From: Sulfurovum sp.
GTDB lineage: Bacteria > Campylobacterota > Campylobacteria > Campylobacterales > Sulfurovaceae
Length of the DNA: 12,964 nucleotides
Assembly (NCBI GenBank): GCA_026983895.1
Contig: JALSTF010000125.1
Span: 1-12,964, forward strand
Direction: 5' to 3'
Positions 1 through 6,896 of the stretch are shown here, piece by piece. Position 1 is the first letter of the stretch; each line of letters opens with the position of its first letter. The translations under genes and the position numbers were made by a program. The notes under the pieces were generated by a model. The model did not search any database and was not told where the DNA came from. It was given only the letters and a program-made list of their open reading frames with translations.

Positions 1-46
1 GAAACATTTGGAGTGCCCATTAATACGACTTTTACACACTTTAAGC

Positions 47-66
47 TATGATAATAGCAATATAAT
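47..66 (+). promoter_or_regulatory. Candidate -10 region(s) for the bamD-like gene
   Basis: Two AT-rich hexamers resemble sigma-70 -10 boxes: TATGAT at 47-52, continuing as GATAAT, and TATAAT at 61-66. The first would place the transcript start near 60 and keep the ribosome binding site (gagaaggtga, 71-80) inside the mRNA. The second would start transcription inside that site, so the first is the better choice. No convincing -35 box is visible, which is common in Campylobacterota where -35 conservation is weak. The call rests on pattern only. Confidence 0.35.
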
Positions 67-82
67 GCACGAGAAGGTGACC

Positions 83-733
83 ATGAATTTCAAAAAAACG
101 GTTTTAATAGGACTTGCGGCGGTATTCCTGTTCGCAGGGTGCAGCAAAGATGATGATGAAATAGCGGAGTTCAACAAGCCCGCGCTTTACTGGTACCAGC
201 AGATAGGGAACAGTATCTCTTCGGGCAATATGGACAAAGCCGATGCCTACTATATCTCTCTCAAGAGCGAGCATATGCGTTCACCCCTGCTGCAGACAGC
301 GATGATGATGCTTGCCGTGGCACACATGGATGAAGAAGAGTATCTGCTTGCAGGCTACTACCTTGACGAGTACAATAAGCGATTCGGCGGGGAAAAGAAC
401 CGTGAATACATCGAATACCTGAAGCTTAAAGCGGCTTTTTTGGGCATTAAAAATGTCTACAAAGACCAAAAGCTCATTATGGACAGTATCAACGGTGCGG
501 GAACGTATTTGCTGCGCTATCCGGGTTCGACCTATACGCCGTTGGTGAAGACCATTCTCGTAAGGCTGCACATGGCACAGTACCTGCTTAATGAGAACAT
601 TGCATCGCTTTATGAGCGTACAGGCAAGCCTGAAGCGGCGAAGATCTATAGGGAAAAGAACAAAGATTCCGTAGTGGAAATGGCAGATATCACCCCTCCC
701 AAAGTGGGTATCATCGGGGAGATCTTCGACTGA
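83..733 (+). CDS. bamD: Outer membrane assembly lipoprotein, BamD-like (ComL/YfiO family)
   Basis: A 216-residue predicted outer-membrane lipoprotein. It begins with a lysine-bearing signal peptide (MNFKKTVLIG) and a lipobox ending AGC with Cys20. Ser at +2 favours outer-membrane sorting. The rest is helical and rich in Ala, Tyr and Leu, in TPR-like spacing (about 30-185), including an A-x-Y-Y-I-x-L helix and the LRYPGSTYTP segment typical of BamD. BamD is the essential lipoprotein of the BAM complex that folds beta-barrel proteins into the outer membrane. I chose the ATG at 83 because it gives a proper signal peptide and follows gagaaggtga; an in-frame ATG at position 8 would add 25 non-signal residues. 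lon lies directly downstream on the same strand, matching the comL-lon order I recall in Helicobacter and Campylobacter. Length is slightly below the E. coli protein. The lipobox -3 residue is Phe, somewhat unusual. Confidence 0.82.
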   Translation: MNFKKTVLIGLAAVFLFAGCSKDDDEIAEFNKPALYWYQQIGNSISSGNMDKADAYYISLKSEHMRSPLLQTAMMMLAVAHMDEEEYLLAGYYLDEYNKRFGGEKNREYIEYLKLKAAFLGIKNVYKDQKLIMDSINGAGTYLLRYPGSTYTPLVKTILVRLHMAQYLLNENIASLYERTGKPEAAKIYREKNKDSVVEMADITPPKVGIIGEIFD

Positions 734-746
734 TACCCAGCCGAGG

Positions 747-796
747 CACCCTACTATTATTTCATCTAAATAACGCGTAGGGTGGATTTATCCACC
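747..796 (+). repeat. GTAG-headed REP-like palindrome in the bamD-lon spacer, with inverted head copy
   Basis: The tetranucleotide GTAG (777-780) is followed by a perfect hairpin: ggtggat (781-787), a 2-nt loop and atccacc (790-796). Upstream, caccctac at 747-754 is the exact reverse complement of gtagggtg at 777-784, so a larger 8-bp stem with a 22-nt loop is also possible. A GTAG head plus palindrome is the layout of REP elements mobilised by RAYT (REP-associated tyrosine) transposases. No transposase lies in the window. The remainder of the 99-bp spacer holds only an AT-rich stretch (755-773) and the lon ribosome binding site. Confidence 0.6.
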
Positions 797-832
797 GCCA
801 TCAATTTCAATTATTTTATAAGGATAGCAACC

Positions 833-3250
833 ATGCAACTCAGCGATTATGATGATTTTCCGGCAGTATTGCCCATAGTGGTGGAGGATGAACTTTTCCT
901 TTACCCCTTTATGATCAGCCCCATTTTTCTGACCGATCAGAAAGACATAGATGCCGCGACGGATGCCATGGAGAACAACTCTCTGCTCTTCGTCACCTCT
1001 TCCATTCCCGGAAAAGAGGGAAGCCGTGATTTTGATGCGATGTACAGAGTCGGTGTGGTCGGTTCGATCATGCGTAAAGTACATATACCAGACGGCAGAG
1101 TGAAGATACTCTTTCAGGGGCTCTCCCGCGGACAGATACTGGAACCGGCAGAGGGAGAGTTCAACCGAGCGCTTATCGATATCGTACATCCCAAAGCGTT
1201 CGATCAGCTCAAAGTCGATGCCCTCATGGGGGTGCTTCGCGACAAGATCAAAATACTCTCCTCTTTAAGCAGCCATTTCCCGGCCGACCTGGTGCGGACC
1301 ATCGAAGAGAATGACGAGCCCAACCGTATTGCGGATCTTGTCTCTTCTATGCTCAAACTGGACAAAGATGTGGCCTATGCACTCTACATAGAACCGGATG
1401 TGGAAAAACGGCTGCTTGGGCTCATTGACGTGGTGACTTCCGAGATAGAATCTGCCAAGGTACAGCGTGAGATCCGTACAAAAGTCCATACAAAGATAGA
1501 GCAGACCAACAAAGAGTATTTTCTCAAGGAACAGCTTAAGGAGATACAGCAGGAGTTGGGTATGGATACGCAGCGGGAAGAGGAGATCGCTGCATTCAGA
1601 GAAAAGCTCGAAGCCCTGAAACCGCATCTGGAAGAAGATGCTTTCAAGGAGATCAGCAAACAGCTTGACCGTCTGGCACGTATGCATCCTGATTCTGCCG
1701 ATGCGAATGTACTCCAGAGTTATCTCGAATGGGTACTTGAAGTGCCGTTCGGGAAAATGACGAAGAAGCATTTGGATGTTAAAGATGTTTCGGAAGAGTT
1801 GGACAAGGACCATTATTCACTGGAAAAACCCAAAGAGCGTATCGTAGAGTTCTTTTCGGTACGTGAACTGGCAGAGCTTCGGGGGATCAAACAGAAAGAA
1901 GCGGGCGGGGTGATCCTCTGCTTTGCAGGACCTCCGGGTGTGGGCAAGACCTCTCTGGCCAACTCCATTGCCACGGCATTGGGTAGACCGCTTGTGCGCA
2001 TCGCGCTTGGCGGTCTGGAAGATGTGAACGAACTTCGGGGACACAGACGGACTTATGTAGGTGCTATGCCGGGCCGTCTGGTGCAGGGGCTCATAGAGGC
2101 CAAAAGTATGGACCCCGTCATTGTCCTTGACGAGATTGACAAAGTAGGGCGCAGTATGAGAGGCGATCCGACAGCGGCGCTTCTGGAGATACTCGACCCT
2201 GAACAGAACAGCAAATACAGGGATTATTACCTGAATTTCAACATTGACCTGAGCAAAGCGATCTTCATCGCTACAGCCAATGACGTAGGGCGTATTCCTG
2301 CACCGCTCAGAGACCGTATGGAGTTCATAGGACTCAATTCCTATACCCCTAAAGAAAAGTTCGAGATCGCCAGGCGTTATCTCATCCCGCAGGAATTGAA
2401 AAAACATGCACTCAAACGCAGGGAATTCTCGATCTCGGACAAAGCGTTGAAAATACTAATCGATGAATATACCCGGGAAGCAGGGGTGAGGAACCTGCGC
2501 CGGCGTATTGCCGGACTGATGAGGAAGTCGGCACGCATGCTGCTTGAGGATCCCAAAAAAGACCATATCGCAGTGACCAAAAAGAATCTGGAACACTTTA
2601 CCGACAAGAAGGTCTTTGAGATCTCCCTGGTCGACAAAAAACCGCAAGTGGGTGTGGTCAGCGGCCTTGCATGGACGGCAGTGGGCGGTGATGTACTGAC
2701 CATCGAAGCGATCAAGATCAAGGGCAAAGGTTTGCTGCAGCTTACAGGAAGCCTGGGGGACGTGATGAAAGAATCCGTAAGGATCGCACACTCCGTTGTG
2801 AAGATACTTATTGATGAGAAGAAACTCCCTATTACCCCCTCATGTATTCCCCATACGCTCAAGGAGAGGGAAGAACGCATTTCGGTCGACCCGAGCGAAG
2901 TCTATAAGCGTTATGATCTGCATATTCATGTCCCGGAAGGGGCAACACCTAAAGACGGTCCAAGTGCCGGTATAACTATGGTAACAGCCATTGCATCCAT
3001 TTTGAGCGGAAGAAAAGTGGATAACAGGGTGGCGATGACGGGAGAAGTGACACTGACAGGGAAAGTACTCCCTATCGGAGGCTTGAAGGAGAAGCTTATT
3101 GCCGCATACAAAGCAGGAGTGACCAAAGCGCTGATCCCTCAAAAGAATTATGAACGAGACTTGGAAGAGATTCCTAATGAAGTGAAGAACAATATCAAGA
3201 TAATGGGTGTTTCAAAGGTAGAAGAAGTGCTGAAAGAAGCACTTTTGTAG
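833..3250 (+). CDS. lon: ATP-dependent endopeptidase Lon (LonA)
   Basis: An 805-residue LonA protease, normal for the family. It degrades misfolded and regulatory proteins in the cytoplasm as a hexameric AAA+ Ser-Lys protease. Visible in order: substrate-binding LON N-terminal domain (about 10-200), coiled-coil linker (205-290), Walker A GPPGVGKT at 366-373, Walker B VIVLDEID at 429-436, sensor region with the TAND motif (481-484), then the protease domain with catalytic Ser711 in PKDGPSAG and Lys754 in GGLKEK. The Ser-Lys spacing (43) equals that of E. coli Ser679/Lys722. I chose the ATG at 833 because ataagga precedes it at good spacing and the protein then starts MQLSDYDDFP just before the LON domain; a GTG at 782 lies inside the palindrome. 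The stop codon TAG is part of a downstream GTAG repeat head. No CIRCE or HAIR heat-shock operator is visible upstream. Confidence 0.97.
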   Translation: MQLSDYDDFPAVLPIVVEDELFLYPFMISPIFLTDQKDIDAATDAMENNSLLFVTSSIPGKEGSRDFDAMYRVGVVGSIMRKVHIPDGRVKILFQGLSRGQILEPAEGEFNRALIDIVHPKAFDQLKVDALMGVLRDKIKILSSLSSHFPADLVRTIEENDEPNRIADLVSSMLKLDKDVAYALYIEPDVEKRLLGLIDVVTSEIESAKVQREIRTKVHTKIEQTNKEYFLKEQLKEIQQELGMDTQREEEIAAFREKLEALKPHLEEDAFKEISKQLDRLARMHPDSADANVLQSYLEWVLEVPFGKMTKKHLDVKDVSEELDKDHYSLEKPKERIVEFFSVRELAELRGIKQKEAGGVILCFAGPPGVGKTSLANSIATALGRPLVRIALGGLEDVNELRGHRRTYVGAMPGRLVQGLIEAKSMDPVIVLDEIDKVGRSMRGDPTAALLEILDPEQNSKYRDYYLNFNIDLSKAIFIATANDVGRIPAPLRDRMEFIGLNSYTPKEKFEIARRYLIPQELKKHALKRREFSISDKALKILIDEYTREAGVRNLRRRIAGLMRKSARMLLEDPKKDHIAVTKKNLEHFTDKKVFEISLVDKKPQVGVVSGLAWTAVGGDVLTIEAIKIKGKGLLQLTGSLGDVMKESVRIAHSVVKILIDEKKLPITPSCIPHTLKEREERISVDPSEVYKRYDLHIHVPEGATPKDGPSAGITMVTAIASILSGRKVDNRVAMTGEVTLTGKVLPIGGLKEKLIAAYKAGVTKALIPQKNYERDLEEIPNEVKNNIKIMGVSKVEEVLKEALL

Positions 3251-3273
3251 GGTAGGGTTATCCCCACTACCCT
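3247..3273 (+). repeat. REP-like palindrome overlapping the lon stop codon
   Basis: GTAG at 3247-3250, whose last three bases are the lon stop codon, is followed by agggtag...ctaccct, a 7-bp stem (3249-3255 with 3267-3273) around an 11-nt loop. The head and first bases (gtagggt) match the element upstream of lon, and the internal ttatcc is shared. It could act as an RNA-stabilising or weak terminating hairpin for lon, although no clear T-tract follows. Confidence 0.5.
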
Positions 3274-3285
3274 TCACTATGCCAA

Positions 3286-3308
3286 GGTGGATAAATCCAC
3301 CCTGCGCG
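3286..3308 (-). repeat. REP-like palindrome, inverted copy of the pre-lon element
   Basis: The sequence ggtggataaatccacc (3286-3301) followed by ctgcgcg is, on the minus strand, CGCGCAG plus the hairpin. It matches 774-796 upstream of lon at 22 of 23 bases, in opposite orientation. It ends one base before the stop codon of the response regulator gene (3310-3312, minus strand). With the 3247-3273 element it forms a head-outward pair filling the 59-bp convergent spacer, like a BIME. It may serve as a bidirectional mRNA 3' end. Confidence 0.62.
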
Positions 3309-3309
3309 G

Positions 3310-3675
3310 TCAGGACCACTGCTCGATCTTTGCAGTGAGCATCTCCTCTTTGACCGGTTTTCTCAGAAAGTCATTGGCACCGTTGTCATAAACCTCTGTT
3401 TTCCTTGTATCATCCGTAGAGAGTACAATGACGGGAATATGCGCATTGGCCATATCGAGTCTGAAGATCTTGAGGAACTCTATCCCGTCAACGATAGGCA
3501 TCATGATATCCAGCAAAATAAGATCGATGCTTGGGTCTTTTTTCATTTTGTCCAAAGCTTCGGATCCATTTTCCGCTTCTATGATATCGCTGACTTTCGG
3601 GTTTTTCTTAAGAAGTGTTTTTAGCAACATCCTGTTGATCATGTCGTCGTCAACAACCAGTACTTTTAATCCCAT
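3310..3675 (-). CDS. Single-domain response regulator (CheY-like receiver)
   Basis: A 121-residue stand-alone receiver domain. The acidic pocket is Asp9/Asp10 (VVDDD), the phospho-acceptor Asp56 (LILLDIMMP), the switch residue Ser86 (VIVLST) and the conserved Lys106 (LRKP). There is no DNA-binding, GGDEF or other effector domain, so it works by protein-protein contact or as a phosphate sink or shuttle. It is the last gene of the four-gene minus-strand operon. Its ATG lies 5 nt after the stop of the hybrid kinase gene, and its ribosome binding site (AGAGGAT) lies within the kinase's final codons, so translation is probably coupled. It is the obvious terminal acceptor for the phosphoryl group passed through the Hpt protein. 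Whether it contacts the flagellar motor, the kinase itself or something else cannot be read from sequence. Confidence 0.93.
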   Translation of the reverse strand: MGLKVLVVDDDMINRMLLKTLLKKNPKVSDIIEAENGSEALDKMKKDPSIDLILLDIMMPIVDGIEFLKIFRLDMANAHIPVIVLSTDDTRKTEVYDNGANDFLRKPVKEEMLTAKIEQWS

Positions 3676-3680
3676 ATTGC

Positions 3681-6600
3681 CTATCCTCTATGTTTTTTGA
3701 TCAGAGATTCGATCTCTTCTTTGGAATTTACGGACGTAATTATAGCCAAATCATCACGGTTCCGGCTGATATTCCCATCGAGCAGATCCTCATCGGTGAA
3801 GATAATATCATATTTCCCTGAAGCGATCTCACTGTTGAGTGTCTGCGGATCGTCAAGGATAGTATAGTCATATCCGAGATTGTCCAGAACTTTGGAAAGG
3901 ACCCTTTTCTCAAGCAGGAATTTCTTAGCGATGAGAATACTCTTTTCACCATGCACTGCGCTGCTTTCGTCTTTATCCGGCGCAATGGCATCATCAAGGG
4001 CAATCACTTCGTCAAGATCGATCATTGCACTGTCTGAAGCTGTTTTTTCTGCTTCTTCTTTTTGCGCTGCCATTTCCTTTGCTGCGACTTCTGCAGCTGA
4101 TCTTGTTTCCTCAAGCTGATCTTTTTTCTCTTCAGCCGTGACCGTTTTTGCTTTGTCTGCAAGGAATTTGTTTAGGATATACAGGAGTTCGCTGGTTTCG
4201 ATCGGTTTGGTGATATATTCATCCATCCCTTCGCCAAGGAATCTTTCTCTGTCGCCTTTGAGTGCATTGGCGGTCAATGCAACGATCGGAACATGCGGTA
4301 CTTCATCATCCTCCTCGTAGTCGAGGATCTCGTGTGTCGCTTCGATACCATCCATGACCGGCATTTGAATATCCATAAAGAGAAGATCATACGCATTGTT
4401 TCGGCGTTTTTCAAAGGCTTCAAGTCCGTTGTTGGCAAGGTCAACGGTAATACCGTGGTCTTCAAGTACACGTTTGATCAGTTTCTGGTTAATAATGTTG
4501 TCTTCCGTAACCAGGACTTTCGCATCGAACATCGTAGCATGTGACGGAAGCGCTTCTTCTATAAGTTGCGGTACCGTATCGGCACTTTTAATGAGTACTT
4601 CTTTGAGTTTTGTCAGTGTGACCGGTTTGAAGAGAACATTGCTCTGGTCGATATCCATCGCATCGATCTTGCTTCGGCTTGTGACATTCGCAATGATGAT
4701 CACCTGGGATTTGTCCAAATGGGCTACGGCATCGATGATATTCTGTTTCGCTTTGTCAATATCGATCCAGTATGTCTTGCAGGCATTCATCTTGCTCAAG
4801 TCACGAAGCTCATCAATACTTTCGAAGCGTTTGACCTGAGGGCCATAATATTCGAAGTAGGAAGAGAGGTAACCGTCCAGTTTGGTCGGGATCTCCTGCT
4901 GGTATTTGCCGATGACCATATCGGTGAAGGCATGGGCATAATTCGTTTCGGTAGAGATGACTTCTTCCAGAGGAATACTAAAGTAGAACGTCGTTCCCTG
5001 GTCCTTGGCACTTTCAAGTTCAAGTTTTCCTCCCATCAGTTCGACGAATTCGCTGGAAATGGTCAGTCCAAGGCCTGTACCGCCGTATTTTCTCGTAACG
5101 GAAACATCTGCCTGTGAGAAGGCATCGAAGATACGCTCCTGCTGGTCTTTGGTCATACCGATACCGTTGTCCTGTACGGAGAACTTGATCCTCGGCATTC
5201 TGTCATCTTCACTTTCTATCTTCTGGATCTCAAGATTGATCTCTCCGCCATAGGAAGTGAACTTGATCGCGTTGGAAAGCAGGTTGATCAGGATCTCTTT
5301 GATTTTGGTCGGATCTCCTTTGAGTTTCGGGCTTATCGCCGGATCCATATAGAAGTTCAGGTCGATGTTCTTTTCTGCGGCACCTACGGCATAGGTTTCC
5401 ACCGCACTTTCAAACTCTTCTGCCGAATCAAAGACAATGCTTTCTATCTCGATCTTGTTGCTTTCGATCTTGGAGAGGTCAAGGATATTGTTGATAATGC
5501 TCAACAGGTTCTCTGAACTCTTGTCGATAATGGAGAGGAATTCTCTCTGTTCATCATCAAGGTCCGTACTTCGGAGGATCTCCGTAAATCCGACAATACC
5601 GTTGAGCGGTGTACGTATTTCATGCGACATATTGGCAAGGAAGAGTGATTTGGCTTCATTGGCCTGAAGGGCTGTCAGTTTGTCTTCTTTGGCTGTGTCG
5701 ACAAGTGTCTCAAGGAAGCGGTAAGCCTCCCTGGTCCCTTCGTGGGTATCGAGGTCAATATTTTCGATATAGGCCGTATCGGAAGCCAGATAATGGTCAC
5801 TGCTTTTCATCTCGTCAACCGCTTTGTTAAGCACGTCTTCAAGTTCTTTGATGTTTCTTGTGATATCTTTCGTGGTCGTATATCCGAGATAGGCAAGGAT
5901 GAGTGAAAGGATGAGGATGGCCGATGCAATGGCCAGCAGGATCAGCTGTTCCTGAAGGAAAGCTTCACTTTTATTCCAAAGTGCGGTGGAAACCGTCAGT
6001 TCCGCTTTGGCAAAAAGAGAGATCTTTTTGGTTTGAAGCGTGAACCAGTCTATCGGTTCATCCTGGTAGTCACCGTTATCGACATCGGTCTGGATCGCTG
6101 AAGAGATCTCTGCCAATTCCTGAAGTGACTCTTTGGCTTTGGGTGCATTGAGGATTTCCTGTATACTTTGGCGTACCTGGGGATCCGTGACTTCGTTGAT
6201 ATCGAAAATATTCGCTTTGGTCTTGAAGTTGTCCCATTGTGCGATCTCCTCAAAGGACATCGAGGCTCTTTTGGTCATATAGTAGGAAACAAAACCTCTC
6301 TCAAGACCTGCATTCTCCTTGACCGTATAGATCTGCGTCAGTGTCGTGATGAGCGAGGATATCTCTGTGTTGAGCGCAAACTTCTTGATCTGAAGCAGGT
6401 TGCTGAAGGTAGGTGTGGCCAGTGTATGTGTATAGCCGTCAAAGAAAACTTTCTTGAACGGTGTACCCGCTGTATCTGCCTCTTTTCTGATTGTTTTGAT
6501 CTTTGGAAGGTTACCCAGCAGTTTTTGGTATTTTGCCGTATCCAGCAGCTGCCCTTCGCCTATGGCATTCAATACGAAGGGAAGATAGGTCGAAGCGTGT

Positions 6601-6893
6601 GTCTGGAGGGAACCCTTGAGTTTCCCGAAAGCGGCATCTGTACTTTTCCTCTGTTTGCCGAGCGGCTCGGAGAAGACTTTTCTGTCACTACCCATATAGA
6701 GTGCGGTCAGGCCGCGTTCTTTACCTATGGCGGTAAGTGCATTGCTCAGAACCGCATTGTTCGTCAATGCTGTTTTCAGGGCATTGGCTTTCTCGTAATT
6801 GGTATAGGAAGTTATAAAGAAATAACTTGAAAGCAGAAGAAGCAGTATGATAGGTACCATCGCTACCAGTTTAAGTCTGTTACGTATAGTCAT
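3681..6893 (-). CDS. Hybrid histidine kinase with periplasmic nitrate/nitrite-sensing (NIT) domain
   Basis: A 1070-residue inner-membrane hybrid kinase. Order: TM helix (about 8-29); periplasmic sensor (30-315) with two NIT-type motifs, KERGLTALYMGSD near 58-70 and LERGFVSYYMTKR near 197-209; TM helix (317-338); an 80-residue linker with no recognisable HAMP; HisKA with H-box NMSHEIRTPLNG (His424); HATPase with N541, DNGIG (575-579) and GGTGLGL (604-610); a degenerate receiver-like segment (about 655-770, keeping Lys756 in FKP but without a clear acidic pocket); a complete receiver (790-912) with Glu797/Asp798, phospho-acceptor Asp841, Thr874 and Lys896; an Ala/Glu-rich coiled coil (919-955); and a second degenerate receiver (983-1070). 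NIT domains are known or proposed to sense nitrate or nitrite, but the ligand here is untested. The gene starts 3 nt after the Hpt gene, with AAAGGAAAC as ribosome binding site. Confidence 0.93.
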   Translation of the reverse strand: MTIRNRLKLVAMVPIILLLLLSSYFFITSYTNYEKANALKTALTNNAVLSNALTAIGKERGLTALYMGSDRKVFSEPLGKQRKSTDAAFGKLKGSLQTHASTYLPFVLNAIGEGQLLDTAKYQKLLGNLPKIKTIRKEADTAGTPFKKVFFDGYTHTLATPTFSNLLQIKKFALNTEISSLITTLTQIYTVKENAGLERGFVSYYMTKRASMSFEEIAQWDNFKTKANIFDINEVTDPQVRQSIQEILNAPKAKESLQELAEISSAIQTDVDNGDYQDEPIDWFTLQTKKISLFAKAELTVSTALWNKSEAFLQEQLILLAIASAILILSLILAYLGYTTTKDITRNIKELEDVLNKAVDEMKSSDHYLASDTAYIENIDLDTHEGTREAYRFLETLVDTAKEDKLTALQANEAKSLFLANMSHEIRTPLNGIVGFTEILRSTDLDDEQREFLSIIDKSSENLLSIINNILDLSKIESNKIEIESIVFDSAEEFESAVETYAVGAAEKNIDLNFYMDPAISPKLKGDPTKIKEILINLLSNAIKFTSYGGEINLEIQKIESEDDRMPRIKFSVQDNGIGMTKDQQERIFDAFSQADVSVTRKYGGTGLGLTISSEFVELMGGKLELESAKDQGTTFYFSIPLEEVISTETNYAHAFTDMVIGKYQQEIPTKLDGYLSSYFEYYGPQVKRFESIDELRDLSKMNACKTYWIDIDKAKQNIIDAVAHLDKSQVIIIANVTSRSKIDAMDIDQSNVLFKPVTLTKLKEVLIKSADTVPQLIEEALPSHATMFDAKVLVTEDNIINQKLIKRVLEDHGITVDLANNGLEAFEKRRNNAYDLLFMDIQMPVMDGIEATHEILDYEEDDEVPHVPIVALTANALKGDRERFLGEGMDEYITKPIETSELLYILNKFLADKAKTVTAEEKKDQLEETRSAAEVAAKEMAAQKEEAEKTASDSAMIDLDEVIALDDAIAPDKDESSAVHGEKSILIAKKFLLEKRVLSKVLDNLGYDYTILDDPQTLNSEIASGKYDIIFTDEDLLDGNISRNRDDLAIITSVNSKEEIESLIKKHRG

Positions 6894-6896
6894 GGT

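Noticed and set aside
1..20. Possible start of a divergent minus-strand gene (ATG at 18-20, reading MGTPNVS)
   Set aside because: Only six codons are inside the window, with no good ribosome binding site, so it cannot be supported.
734..832. CIRCE or HAIR heat-shock operator upstream of lon
   Set aside because: Neither the TTAGCACTC/GAGTGCTAA nor the CTTGAGT/ACTCAAG inverted repeat is present; the only palindrome is the GTAG-headed one.
6168..6830. Open frame of 220 codons antisense to the kinase sensor region
   Set aside because: Cys-rich, low-quality translation that follows from codon use of the kinase gene on the other strand.
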